Positions 25,148 through 34,555 of a DNA stretch of 64,000 nt are shown piece after piece. Made by a program: the position numbers and the translations under genes. The notes under the pieces are model-generated. The model saw only the letters and a list, made by a program, of their open reading frames with translations, ran no database searches and was not told where the DNA came from. Numbering within the stretch: the stretch's first letter is position 1; every line of letters starts with the position of its first letter. Origin of the DNA: a bacterium (lineage in GTDB: Bacteria > Vulcanimicrobiota > Vulcanimicrobiia > Vulcanimicrobiales > Vulcanimicrobiaceae); assembly GCA_021790935.1 (NCBI GenBank), contig JAJYFL010000002.1, positions 181,140-245,139 on the forward strand, read 5' to 3'.

Positions 25148-26602
25148 TTGAGTCTCACTTCCGCAGCCCTCGAACTCGTTGCCGACCGCCGCGCGACCGG
25201 CGCGGGATCGCGCGGCGCACCGACGGAGTTTTCGCGCGTGTGGGTCGCGGCTCTCGTCTTCGGCGATCTCTGCATGTTCGCCGTTTCGGCGGTTCTCGCT
25301 ACCGCGATCGTCTTCCACCGTTGGGACGCGCTCTTCGCCGCGCGCGGCGAGCTGCTCTCGGCCAGCGTCTTCGTCGCATTATGGGTGGCGATCTTTGCCC
25401 GGCTCGGATTGTACGAGCGCGAATTTGCGCTCTCGGCAAAAGACGAACTCTATTTTACCGTGGCCGCACTTTCGCTTGGGATCGTTCCGCAGGCCGTGCT
25501 CTTCACCATCGTTCCTTCGATTTCGACGTCACGTGCAGTGCTGCTCTTCTCGGCGGCGATATCGGTCGTGACGGTCGGCGGTCTCCGCGCGCTGCAGCAC
25601 GCGCTGCGAGGTGAGTTCGCGAGGCGCCGTCCGCTGCGGATTGCGCTCGTGGGGCGCTCCGACCGGATCGCCGGCGCAGGAGCGCGTATCGGCAAGCGTC
25701 ATCATGGCGCGGAGATCATGTACGTGGCTGTCGACGACTTGGACGCGAGCATGGACGGACATCTCTTGAATATCTTCGGCGAGGCGAGCGGCATCGAATG
25801 GCTCGACCGAGCGCTGCAGTGGCGATGCGACGAGCTGATCCTCACGGAGATTCCACCCCCGCAGATCATCCCGTCGCTTTTGGCGCGGACCGAGGACCAT
25901 GGCGTCCGCGTCGCTTTTGCTCCGCCTCGGATCCTCGCTCATGCCTACTCGCTGAAGCTGCAGCAGAACGGGCAGCAGGCGCTCATCGTCCCGTCGCAGT
26001 TGAGCGCGGCTCGTCCCTCCGCGCGGCTCCTCAAACGGCTCTTCGATTTCGGCCTCGCTCTGGTGGCCTCGATCGTCGTCTCCCCGGTGCTGCTGATCGC
26101 AGCGCTGGCCGTATGGATCGACTCCGGCCGGCCGATATTTTACGGTCAAGAACGCATCGGCCGGTACGGGCAGCCTTTCACGATCTTCAAGTTTCGGTCG
26201 ATGCGGCTCGATGCGGAGGCCCAGAGCGGAGCCGTCTGGGCGCGCACCGACGACGCCCGCGTGACGCGCGTGGGACGATGGCTGCGCCGCTTGAGCATCG
26301 ACGAACTGCCGCAGTTGCTCAACGTTCTGCGCGGCGAGATGTCCATCGTCGGGCCGCGCCCCGAACGCCCGGCATTCGTCGGCGCGTTTCGGGCCAAGGT
26401 CCCGCGCTACGACGAACGTCACCTGGTGCGTCCCGGCATTACGGGTTGGTCGCATGTGAACATGGAACGCATTCTGGACGCGTCCCAGATAGCCGATCGC
26501 CTGAGCTACGATCTGGCCTATGTAGAGAACTGGAGCCTCTTCCTCGACGTTTCGATCGTCCTCAAGACCGGCTTCGAGTTTCTGTTCCACCGCGCGGCCT
26601 AG
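25148..26602 (+). CDS. Polyprenyl-phosphate sugar-1-phosphate transferase (initiating, polytopic PGT)
   Basis: This enzyme starts the repeat unit by moving a sugar-1-phosphate onto undecaprenyl phosphate. The 484-residue protein has four N-terminal helices, a nucleotide-binding-like middle (RIALVGRSDR) and the C-terminal catalytic domain. That domain has KRLFDFGLALVA, the GQERIGRYGQPFTIFKFRSM block, SIDELPQLLNVLRGEMSIVGPRPE and RPGITGWSHV. The start is TTG. It is the first gene of a run that continues through glycosyltransferases, a dehydrogenase and a ligase. Confidence 0.93.
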   Translation: MSLTSAALELVADRRATGAGSRGAPTEFSRVWVAALVFGDLCMFAVSAVLATAIVFHRWDALFAARGELLSASVFVALWVAIFARLGLYEREFALSAKDELYFTVAALSLGIVPQAVLFTIVPSISTSRAVLLFSAAISVVTVGGLRALQHALRGEFARRRPLRIALVGRSDRIAGAGARIGKRHHGAEIMYVAVDDLDASMDGHLLNIFGEASGIEWLDRALQWRCDELILTEIPPPQIIPSLLARTEDHGVRVAFAPPRILAHAYSLKLQQNGQQALIVPSQLSAARPSARLLKRLFDFGLALVASIVVSPVLLIAALAVWIDSGRPIFYGQERIGRYGQPFTIFKFRSMRLDAEAQSGAVWARTDDARVTRVGRWLRRLSIDELPQLLNVLRGEMSIVGPRPERPAFVGAFRAKVPRYDERHLVRPGITGWSHVNMERILDASQIADRLSYDLAYVENWSLFLDVSIVLKTGFEFLFHRAA

Positions 26603-26612
26603 ATAGAAGGAT

Positions 26613-27836
26613 ATGAACGTCGCGCTCGTCTGCGTCTGCTTCCCGTACGGCGATAAGGAGCCGTATCTGGAGAGCGAGCTGGCCGGCCTGCGCCCGCATT
26701 TTGGGCGCATGGTGGTGATGCCCGTCGCTCCAGCCGCCCGGGCGCGCGGTTATCGAACCGCCGGCGCCGACGTGGTCGCACGGCCGCTCTTCTCGCTAGG
26801 CGTGCTGATCGCAGCGTTGCGGGAAGTGCGCCGCAACCCGGTCGCCGTAGCGCGCACGACCCTAACGCTCCTCGGCGCGCGCGGGCGGCCGGTCACCAAA
26901 CTCAAGAATCTGGCGGTGCTGCCGAAGGCGCTGGCGCTCTGCCGAGAGGTCCGCGACCGCGGCGTCGATCACATCCACGCCTATTGGCTCTCGACGCCGG
27001 CCACGGTTGCCTACGTCATCTCGCGTTTGACCGGCATTCCCTGGAGTGCCAGCGCCCATCGCTGGGACATCTACGAGGAGAACGCCCTCGACGTCAAAGT
27101 GGCCAGCGCTCGTTTCGTGCGCGCGATCTCGCTGCGAGGACGCGACGATCTGCGCTCGCGCGTGCCGGCGGCCGTCGCCGATCGGATCGCGTGCGTTCCT
27201 CTGGGGATCCAGATACCCGTCGCCGGCGTGCGCCCGCATCCGAAACGCGGTTTCCTTTCGCTGCTGTGCGCGGCGGCGCTCGTCCCCGTCAAGGGACACG
27301 CTACGCTCATCGGGGCGCTCGCGACCGCACGCGAATCCGGAGTCGACGTGCGCTGCACCTTCGCGGGCGACGGTCTGCTGAGGACGGCCCTGCAGCGTGC
27401 CGTCGACGCGGCGGCGCTGGGCGGCGCCATACGATTCGACGGTCACGTTCCGCGCGCGCAGTTGCACCGGCGCATGCTCGACGGCGAGTTCGACGCCGTC
27501 GTTCTCGCGAGCACGGAGCGGCCGGGCGGACTCATGGAAGGCATTCCCGCGGCTCTAATCGAGGCTATGGCGTTTGGGATCCCGGTGATCGCGACCGATT
27601 CCGGGAGCGTGCCCGAGTTGGTCGACGCGAGCACGGGGTGGCTGGTCAAGGCCGGCGATTCGCGCGCGCTGGCGGCGGCGATCGTCGCATTGGCGCGAGA
27701 CGGAGGACTCGCGGCTTCTCGTTCGGCAGCCGCTCGCCGGCGTGTCGAGTGCCGGCACGACGTCCGCGCGGCGGCACGCTCCATCGCCGCTCGCATCGAC
27801 GAGGCGCAATTCGCTCACGAGAGGGTCCCCGCATGA
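26613..27836 (+). CDS. Glycosyltransferase family 4
   Basis: A 407-residue GT-B protein. The C-terminal half shows GDGLLRTALQRAVD, a VPLGIQIP loop and the donor-site block EGIPAALIEAMAFGIPVIATDSGSVPELV, typical of retaining GT4 enzymes using nucleotide sugars. An AGAAGGA ribosome site precedes ATG. It overlaps the dehydrogenase gene by 4 nt, consistent with assembly of a uronic-acid-bearing repeat unit. Confidence 0.9.
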   Translation: MNVALVCVCFPYGDKEPYLESELAGLRPHFGRMVVMPVAPAARARGYRTAGADVVARPLFSLGVLIAALREVRRNPVAVARTTLTLLGARGRPVTKLKNLAVLPKALALCREVRDRGVDHIHAYWLSTPATVAYVISRLTGIPWSASAHRWDIYEENALDVKVASARFVRAISLRGRDDLRSRVPAAVADRIACVPLGIQIPVAGVRPHPKRGFLSLLCAAALVPVKGHATLIGALATARESGVDVRCTFAGDGLLRTALQRAVDAAALGGAIRFDGHVPRAQLHRRMLDGEFDAVVLASTERPGGLMEGIPAALIEAMAFGIPVIATDSGSVPELVDASTGWLVKAGDSRALAAAIVALARDGGLAASRSAAARRRVECRHDVRAAARSIAARIDEAQFAHERVPA

Positions 27837-29116
27837 AGATCTCCGTCGTTGGCTTGGGGTACATCGGTTTACCTACGGGCGCGATGCTTGCTGAGGCCGG
27901 CCACGAGGTGTGCGGCTTCGACGTCAACGCGCAACTGCGGTCCAGGCTGTGCGCGGGTGATATCCCGGGTACGGAGCAGCCGGTCCGCGAGCTCGCGGCC
28001 AAGGCCATTGCGGAAGGGCGGATGCGCGTAAGCGAGCGGATCGAAAGCGCCGATGCCTACGTTATTTGCACGCCGACCCCGACGATCGACAATCGGCCCG
28101 ACCTACGCTTCGTCGAGGCTGCGGCCGCGGCCGTGGCGGCAGTGGCACGTCCCGGCGACTTGGTCGTCCTCGAATCAACCGTTCCGCCAGGTACGACGGA
28201 GCGTATCGTCGGCAACGCGTTGCGGCGCGCCGGCAAGAAGCCCGACGAGTTTCGCATCGCGCACTGCCCCGAGCGCGTGATCCCCGGAAACATCGTCTAC
28301 GAACTTCGTCATAACGCGCGCGTGATCGGCGGCCGGACCGCCGACGATGCGCGCTACGCGCGCGACCTCTACGCCTCCTTCGTCGACGGCGAGTTGATGC
28401 TCACCGACTGCACGACGGCCGAGCTCGTGAAGGTGGTCGAAAACACGTATCGCGACGTCAACATCGCGTTTGCCAACGAGTTGGCGCTCCTGGCCGAAGA
28501 GCTCGGTGTCGACGTGTGGGAGACGATCGAACTCGCCAACAAGCATCCGCGCGTTAACATCCTGCGCCCGGGCCCCGGCGTCGGCGGCCACTGCATCCCT
28601 GTCGACCCGCATTTTCTTTCGAACGCCAACCCGTTCTCGACCGAGCTCATCCAGACCGCTCGCCGCGTGAACGAGCGCATGCCGCATCGCGTCGTGCGCC
28701 GGGTCGTGGAGTACGTTCCCGGCGAGCCGGCCGAAAAGAAGATCGTGCTGCTGGGGGCCGCCTATAAGGCCGATGTCGACGATGCGCGCGAGAGCCCGAC
28801 CCAACGCGTCGAGGAGTTGTTACGCGAGCGCGGCTATCGAACGTGCGTCTACGATCCGCTCGTAACGTCGTTCAGCCGTCCGCTCTGCGCTAGCCTCGAG
28901 GAGGCGGTCGCAGGAGCCGATGCGCTGGTTCTGATGACCGACCATGCCGCCTTCCGGGCCGTCGAACCGGGGATGGCCGGCGGACTCATGCGCGGGCGCG
29001 TGCTGATCGACGCGCGCCGCTTCTTCGATGCCGAATCCTGGCGCGCGGCCGGCTTCACGACCTACGTGCTCGGCGCTCGCGCGAGCAGTTCGCTCGCAGA
29101 CCTGGCGATGGCCTGA
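27833..29116 (+). CDS. UDP-sugar 6-dehydrogenase (UDP-ManNAc/UDP-Glc dehydrogenase family)
   Basis: A 427-residue NAD-dependent dehydrogenase that oxidises the C6 hydroxyl of a UDP-sugar to a carboxylate. It shows the Rossmann motif VVGLGYIGLPTGAMLA, the lysine segment in LVKVVENTYRDVNIAFANELA, and the catalytic Cys in GPGVGGHCIPVDP. Sequence details (GYIGLPTG, HCIPVDPHFL) favour the UDP-N-acetylmannosamine dehydrogenase (WecC) branch over UDP-glucose. The product would supply the uronic acid that the next gene's epimerase may act on. Confidence 0.9.
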   Translation: MKISVVGLGYIGLPTGAMLAEAGHEVCGFDVNAQLRSRLCAGDIPGTEQPVRELAAKAIAEGRMRVSERIESADAYVICTPTPTIDNRPDLRFVEAAAAAVAAVARPGDLVVLESTVPPGTTERIVGNALRRAGKKPDEFRIAHCPERVIPGNIVYELRHNARVIGGRTADDARYARDLYASFVDGELMLTDCTTAELVKVVENTYRDVNIAFANELALLAEELGVDVWETIELANKHPRVNILRPGPGVGGHCIPVDPHFLSNANPFSTELIQTARRVNERMPHRVVRRVVEYVPGEPAEKKIVLLGAAYKADVDDARESPTQRVEELLRERGYRTCVYDPLVTSFSRPLCASLEEAVAGADALVLMTDHAAFRAVEPGMAGGLMRGRVLIDARRFFDAESWRAAGFTTYVLGARASSSLADLAMA

Positions 29117-29121
29117 AGGTC

Positions 29122-31695
29122 ATGCTGCGCATCCTTGCCATCGTCGATTCCGGCGTGGTTCGCTCGCTCCACGCACACCTCATCGAGGTTTTGCGCGGCT
29201 GCGAGAACGTCTCCGTTACGACGGTCGCGCCGAGCGTACCGCCGTACGAACGCACCTGGGTCGAGCGGCTTGCATGCGCCGTCTTCGCAAAGGGCGCCCT
29301 TAAACGCGTCGCACTCGGAGGAGTCCGGACCGTGACCGACGTCGTTCCGGACGAATTGCCCGAGGCGGATCTCATCGTCGACTTGCGCGAGGTGGCGAGC
29401 ATGCAGCGGCCGCTGACCGCCAAATATGGAACGTGGTATCTATACAAAGGTCCGCTCCGCGAGCTGCCGTTCTTCGAGGAGATTCGCTCCGGCGGGCGTA
29501 CCGTCGAGCTCGAGCTTCGTTCGCGCGATTGCGATGGGCGCGTCCTAACCCTGCGGAGCGGTCGCTTCCCCCTCTCCTATTCGTATTGCCGGACGCTGCA
29601 CTCGGCGTGCGCGACGGCCGCAGCGTGGCTACGGGCCGACGTCGCCGCGCTCGTCGAACGGCCCGGCGCTCGGCCGCGCGGGCGAGTTGTGCGAAGCGTC
29701 GCGGAGCTCCGTCCCGTCGCGCTGCACGAGCTTCCGCTCTTCGCGTGGCGCCTGGCGGGCGCGTTTGCGCGCTTTGCATGGGAGTATTTTTTCACCGAGA
29801 CGTCGTGGAACGTCGGCATCGCGCGGGGCGGTCCGAGCGATGCGGTCGATGCCGGTTACACCCCGGCGATTCGCTGGCTGCGCACCGATCGGCGCAGGGC
29901 GTTCTACGCCGATCCGTTCTACCTGCGCGAGGGCGAGCGCGAGTACGTGCTGTGCGAGACGCTTGCGAAGGGGTCGCGCGAAGGGATGATCGAGAGGCTC
30001 GAATTCGCGCGGGACGGGCGCATCCTCTCGCGCCGCACGCTGATCGCAGCGGGTTCGCACCTCTCGTATCCGTTCGTCCTGGAGCGCGGCGGTCGGCGCT
30101 ACTGCATCCCCGAAAGCAACGCGGCGCGGCGCATCGTAGCGTACGCCGAGGGAGCCGACGGCAGTTGGGCGCCCGCAAAGACGCTGCTGGAAGAGATCGA
30201 CGCCTGTGACAGCACGATCTTCGAGCACGAAGGCCGGTGGTGGCTTCTCTGCACCCGCCGGTCGACCGGTTCGAATCTCAACCTGTATGCCTACTTTGCC
30301 GGCGATCCCTTGGGCCCGTGGACGCCTCACAAGGCCAATCCCATCAAGAGCGATATTGCGTCGGCACGTCCGGCGGGCGCCGTCTTCGCGCACGGCGGCT
30401 CGCTCTATCGTCCCGCGCAAAATTGCGCGCACGGTTACGGCGGCTCGGTCGTCCTCCACCGCATCGTCCGCCTCGACGAGTTCGAGTTCGAGGAAGAGGC
30501 CGTGCGCACGTTCTCTCCGGATGCGATCTATCCGCACGGCTTGCACACGCTGAACTTCGGTGCGGACGATCTCGTGCTGGTTGACGGGAAGCGCACCTGG
30601 TTCTCGCTGGCGCTCGCCTTTCGGCAGGCCGCGCATCTCGTTCGGCGCCTCCGGGAGCGCCGGCGCAGGGCGAGCGTCCGGGATGCCGTTCCACCCAATC
30701 GCTGGCGCCAGCTTCACCTAGCCTTTCCGGCGAACTGGGACGAAAAGCGCGCGTATGTCCTGCCAGCGAGCGGACCACCGGGGAGACTCGGCCCGTACTA
30801 TATTCGCTGGTCCGCGTCTACCGGCGTGATGGGTGAGGACTGGGACGTCTGCCCCTTCGACCGCAGCGGCGTGCTCATGACGCTGCGCGGCGGTTTCTAC
30901 CACCCGATCGATATCGCGCAGTTTGCGCTCCACCAGCACGCGCTCTACGCCGAGACCGGATCGACGCAGGCTCTGCAGCGCTTCTTGGCGCAGGCGCGCT
31001 GGCTGCGCGACAACCAGCGCGAGCGCGGCGCGATCGCGGGGTGCTACACGTTCGCGTTCCCATGGGAGAGATACGGGGCGCCGGTGGGATGGATCTCGGC
31101 GATGGCGCAGGGCGAAGCGATCTCCGTCTTGCTGCGAGCCGAGGAGATTGCGCCCGGCGAGGGCTATGGCTCGGCGGCGCGCCGCGCCGCCGAGCCGTTT
31201 CGTCACGAGATCCGCGAAGGCGGGGTGGTTTGGCGCAACGCGGCCGGCGATACGTTCTTCGAAGAGTGTTCGGTCGAGCCCGCCGCACATATCTTGAACG
31301 GCCATATCTTTGCGCTTTGGGGCATCTGGGAGCTGTCGCGGTACGATTCGGACGCGTGGCTCCACGAACTCGTCGGCGCGGGCACGGCGACCGTTCGCCG
31401 GCGGCTTCCACTCTACGATACCGGGTATTGGAGCAGATACAGCCTCCTGGAGACGCCGCGCGGCGGCCAGCATCTTGCGACGCTGAAATACCACGCGTTT
31501 CACATCTCGCAGCTGCGTGTGCTCGCAGGCATGACCGGAGATGCGTCCTTCGAGGTTACGGCCGACCGCTGGCAGGCGTACGCCGGGCGAAACGGTCACC
31601 GTACGCGCGTCATGCTGGCGACGGCGGTAAGTCTCGTCGATCGCTTCGTAACGCATGGCGATACGGTCCCCGGCGGAGCGCGGAGCATCGTGTGA
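29122..31695 (+). CDS. Three-module fusion: formyltransferase-like, GIPC-transferase-like propeller and glucuronyl C5-epimerase
   Basis: An 857-residue protein. Residues 1-210 resemble the formyltransferase-like region (ADLIVDLRE, YGTWYLYKG) found in bacterial proteins of the glucosamine-inositolphosphorylceramide transferase family. Residues 225-500 look like the family's five-bladed propeller (FYADPFYL, YCIPESNAARR). Residues 545-850 match D-glucuronyl C5-epimerase: YHPIDIAQFALHQH, YWSRYSLLETPRGG and YHAFHISQLRVL. The last module would convert glucuronate to iduronate in the polymer. No signal peptide is seen, so it would act on lipid-linked intermediates inside the cell. Confidence 0.78.
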   Translation: MLRILAIVDSGVVRSLHAHLIEVLRGCENVSVTTVAPSVPPYERTWVERLACAVFAKGALKRVALGGVRTVTDVVPDELPEADLIVDLREVASMQRPLTAKYGTWYLYKGPLRELPFFEEIRSGGRTVELELRSRDCDGRVLTLRSGRFPLSYSYCRTLHSACATAAAWLRADVAALVERPGARPRGRVVRSVAELRPVALHELPLFAWRLAGAFARFAWEYFFTETSWNVGIARGGPSDAVDAGYTPAIRWLRTDRRRAFYADPFYLREGEREYVLCETLAKGSREGMIERLEFARDGRILSRRTLIAAGSHLSYPFVLERGGRRYCIPESNAARRIVAYAEGADGSWAPAKTLLEEIDACDSTIFEHEGRWWLLCTRRSTGSNLNLYAYFAGDPLGPWTPHKANPIKSDIASARPAGAVFAHGGSLYRPAQNCAHGYGGSVVLHRIVRLDEFEFEEEAVRTFSPDAIYPHGLHTLNFGADDLVLVDGKRTWFSLALAFRQAAHLVRRLRERRRRASVRDAVPPNRWRQLHLAFPANWDEKRAYVLPASGPPGRLGPYYIRWSASTGVMGEDWDVCPFDRSGVLMTLRGGFYHPIDIAQFALHQHALYAETGSTQALQRFLAQARWLRDNQRERGAIAGCYTFAFPWERYGAPVGWISAMAQGEAISVLLRAEEIAPGEGYGSAARRAAEPFRHEIREGGVVWRNAAGDTFFEECSVEPAAHILNGHIFALWGIWELSRYDSDAWLHELVGAGTATVRRRLPLYDTGYWSRYSLLETPRGGQHLATLKYHAFHISQLRVLAGMTGDASFEVTADRWQAYAGRNGHRTRVMLATAVSLVDRFVTHGDTVPGGARSIV

Positions 31696-33101
31696 TGGGT
31701 TTCGCGAACGCCGCGGCGCGCCGTTCGCCGCTGGACGCGTTCTGGCTGGTAGCCGGCGTTCTCCTGAGCGTGGCCATCGAACTGGTAGCCTGGAAACATG
31801 CGGCGTCGGGGACCGGCCGCGTGTCGTACGCGACGTACGCGCTCGCGCTCGCGCCGATCGGCGCGATCCTCGCCTACCGCTGGCCGGTCCTCTTCCCATA
31901 CGCGCTCTACGTCGTGCTCGTTCCGTTCAACACGCTGCTCTCGGTGAGCCAGCACGACACGATCACGAAGGTACTCGGGATGGCGTCTGCGGCCGCGTTG
32001 CTGTTTTGGGCCGTTCGCAACCGGACGCTCGTCATGCCGCCGCGAGCGCTGCTGCCGTGCGTCGCACTGGTCGCTTGGATGCTTGCGTCTTTGGCTTGGG
32101 CCCTCGACTACAAAGCGGGCTACGAAGAGTTGAAGACGATGTTTCAACTCGTCGTGCTGTTCGCGATCGTCGGCAGCTTTCCGAGCGGCCGGCGCGAATT
32201 TTCCATCGCCCTCTGGGCAACGGTCGCCGGGGGGCTCATCGCTGCGCTCTACGGCATCTGGGTCTTCCATCATCCGAACGCCCTCGAGCAGCAAGCGCAG
32301 CTCACCGACAACCGCCTGATGTTTCAAGTCGGCCGGTACAATCTCGACATCAACCTGTATGCCGACTCGTTGTTCTTGCCGCTGGGGATCCTAGCCATGA
32401 CGTGGCTGCGCCTGCCCTTTGGGTGGCGCAAGGCCTTGACGCTGGCCGGCATCGGGACGCTCGTCGTCGCGATATACTTCGCCGCCTCGCGCGAAGCGTT
32501 GATCGGCGTCGTGGCGATGCTGCTGTATTTCGCCTGGAAGTCCCCGCACCGCAAGCAGCTCTTCATACCGCTGGGCCTGATCGTCGGCGGCTTCATGGCG
32601 ATTCCCAACATGATGGAGCGTTTGAGCCAATCGGCGCAGACGGGAGGTGCGGGCCGCCTTTCCATTTGGCACGTCGGGCTCATCTCGTTTCTGCAGCACC
32701 CGCTCTTCGGAACCGGTGTAGGGAGCTTCGCTACCGCCTACGACGACAATTTCCTGAAGGTATTCCAGCGGTACTATGCGGGTTGGAATCGCGCTCCGCA
32801 TAATCTCTTCGTACACTACGGCGTCGAGAACGGCATCGTCGGCATTGCGATCGTGCTCGCGGTGTGGTACGCGATGTTCCGCATGGTCCGCGTCGTCGGC
32901 AAGGAGCATCCGATGTACGAGATGCAGATCATGTTCTCCGGCATCTTCGTAGCGCTGTTCATCGGATCGATGTTCGTGGACCTATTCTCGCAGAAAGAGC
33001 TCTGGCTGGCGTTCTGTCTGGCCGCGCAGTACCGCGCCATGATGATGGTGGAGTCGCCGCGCCTCCGTTGGGAGCCGCCCGCGACGCGTGGCGTAACGTG
33101 A
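31695..33101 (+). CDS. O-antigen ligase/polymerase-like membrane protein (Wzy/WaaL family)
   Basis: A 468-residue protein with about twelve membrane helices and a large periplasmic loop. The loop and its boundary contain RLSIWHVGLISFLQHPLFGTGVGSF, split by the usual GR-x-x-x-W pattern, and NRAPHNLFVHYGVENG, both hallmarks of the O-antigen ligase family. It would polymerise or transfer the exported polysaccharide. Neighbouring genes overlap at both ends (TGATG), so it is part of the same operon. Confidence 0.88.
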   Translation: MGFANAAARRSPLDAFWLVAGVLLSVAIELVAWKHAASGTGRVSYATYALALAPIGAILAYRWPVLFPYALYVVLVPFNTLLSVSQHDTITKVLGMASAAALLFWAVRNRTLVMPPRALLPCVALVAWMLASLAWALDYKAGYEELKTMFQLVVLFAIVGSFPSGRREFSIALWATVAGGLIAALYGIWVFHHPNALEQQAQLTDNRLMFQVGRYNLDINLYADSLFLPLGILAMTWLRLPFGWRKALTLAGIGTLVVAIYFAASREALIGVVAMLLYFAWKSPHRKQLFIPLGLIVGGFMAIPNMMERLSQSAQTGGAGRLSIWHVGLISFLQHPLFGTGVGSFATAYDDNFLKVFQRYYAGWNRAPHNLFVHYGVENGIVGIAIVLAVWYAMFRMVRVVGKEHPMYEMQIMFSGIFVALFIGSMFVDLFSQKELWLAFCLAAQYRAMMMVESPRLRWEPPATRGVT

Positions 33102-34414
33102 TGCGCTCTGCGGTGCTCGCGATCGCGGTTACGGCGGTCGTAGCCTTCGGCGGCTGCGCCGGCGTCCGCGCGGCCGCGCAGCCGCCCGCTCCCGCAGGGC
33201 CCATACCGGCGCACGTGATGACGTATCTGTACTACAGCGCGGCCAACCAGAACGAGGGCGTGCCGGCCGCCTATATGGCGGCGCATGCCGATTTCATCGA
33301 GACGGATGCGACACACCCGGGGCTCGTGAGGGCGTTCAAAGCGGCCGGCGGGCGCTTCGCGGTAGCGTACACCGACCCGACCTACGTGCCGTACTGCACG
33401 CCGCCGTTTGCGCCGCCGGCCGGACGCTGTGCCGGGCCGATCGGCAATCAGGTGCTGGCCGAATCGGCATGGCTGCACGGCTCCGATGGCCTGCGGCTGC
33501 GGCGCGGCGATGCCTACACGCATCAGTACCAAGAGATCCTGAATCCCGCTTCGGTCTACGCCCAAGCGGCCTACCATAACTACACGCTGGGCCTGGCCGA
33601 GAGTTCGCCGATCGATTTCTTCTTTGCGGATGACTCCGGCAGCCCGCTCGACGGCCCCGACGGCACGCCGCACAGCGGTCTGTTCTACCGCTTTAACGGC
33701 GCTGCGACCGAGATCGCCGGTGCGCGCGCCTGGATCGATGGCGAAGATGCGCTCTTGAACGCTGCGGCGCGCCCGGTCATCATCAACGGCGGCGGTCCGG
33801 AAGGCGCGCCGGCCTACGGCGGCGCCTTCCTTCGCGATCCGAACGTGATCGGCCAGAACCATGAAGATTGTTTCAGCCAAGAGGGGAGTGCGGGCCTGAT
33901 GTCCGCCCGCGACCGCGTGTGGCAGAAGATGGAGAACGGGCTGCTTGCCATCACCCGAATGCACGTCTACGCCATCTGCATGATGAAGGGCCCGCCGACG
34001 CCGGCGAACCGGATCTACGCGCTGGCATCGTGGTGGTTGACATACGATCCGCACTGGTCGGTCGCCGCAACGGTCGTGCCCGCGCCCGACGGCCACTCCA
34101 TCTTTCCGGAGTACGCCATCGTGCCGCGAGAGCCGGTGCAGACGATCGGCACGAATATCTCCACGCTACGGCAGGGGGGAGTCTACGTTCGGGAGTTCGC
34201 GGCCTGCTACCAGGACCGAGTTCCGATCGGGCGCTGCGCGGCGGTCGTCAATCCCAGCCCCGACGCGCCGTCCGCGATGCCGAGGCTGACGGTCGCTTAC
34301 GGCCTGCACCTCGTTCTCGGAAGGCGCAGTGCCTTTGCGGGCGGTCGGGCCGCCTGGCAGGCCGGCGTTCCGGGGGTGCTTGCGCCGCTCAGCGCGCTCA
34401 TCCTGCGGGAGTGA
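33101..34414 (+). CDS. Secreted lipoprotein, putative glycoside-hydrolase-like barrel
   Basis: The 437-residue protein has a signal sequence with lipobox FGGC (Cys19). The mature part has repeated aromatic strand ends (YLYYSAANQN, FFFADDSG, VIINGGG, AICMMKG) that suggest a TIM-barrel hydrolase of the hypothetical GHL type, with acidic residues such as the DD of FFFADD as candidate catalysts. Several cysteines may form disulfides. It follows the ligase with overlapping codons, so it may trim the exported polymer. Assignment to a GH family is not secure. Confidence 0.5.
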   Translation: MRSAVLAIAVTAVVAFGGCAGVRAAAQPPAPAGPIPAHVMTYLYYSAANQNEGVPAAYMAAHADFIETDATHPGLVRAFKAAGGRFAVAYTDPTYVPYCTPPFAPPAGRCAGPIGNQVLAESAWLHGSDGLRLRRGDAYTHQYQEILNPASVYAQAAYHNYTLGLAESSPIDFFFADDSGSPLDGPDGTPHSGLFYRFNGAATEIAGARAWIDGEDALLNAAARPVIINGGGPEGAPAYGGAFLRDPNVIGQNHEDCFSQEGSAGLMSARDRVWQKMENGLLAITRMHVYAICMMKGPPTPANRIYALASWWLTYDPHWSVAATVVPAPDGHSIFPEYAIVPREPVQTIGTNISTLRQGGVYVREFAACYQDRVPIGRCAAVVNPSPDAPSAMPRLTVAYGLHLVLGRRSAFAGGRAAWQAGVPGVLAPLSALILRE

Positions 34415-34465
34415 GCCGCGTTGCCTATTAGGTCCTTTGGGCCCGCAGCGCGTGTGCGAAAGCCA

Positions 34466-34495
34466 CTCGGCCGTGCCGAGCGCCGCCGATATAAT
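34466..34495 (+). promoter_or_regulatory. TATAAT box with adjacent dyad upstream of the second PqqD gene
   Basis: TATAAT (34490-34495) follows a small dyad CTCGGC-CGT-GCCGAG (34466-34480) that covers the -35 region. This would start a new transcript about 55 nt before the PqqD gene, whose ribosome site AAGGAGAGG is strong. The cassette may therefore be expressed apart from the upstream polysaccharide genes. Confidence 0.45.
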
Positions 34496-34555
34496 GAATC
34501 TACATTACGGAGCGCGCCGGACGCGCCCCACAGCGAAGGTCAAGGAGAGGCTTCT

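Noticed and set aside
30241-30290. GGTTCGAATC as a tRNA T-arm
   Set aside because: It lies in the middle of a well-supported coding frame and no acceptor or anticodon stem can be built around it. No tRNA or rRNA gene was found in the window.
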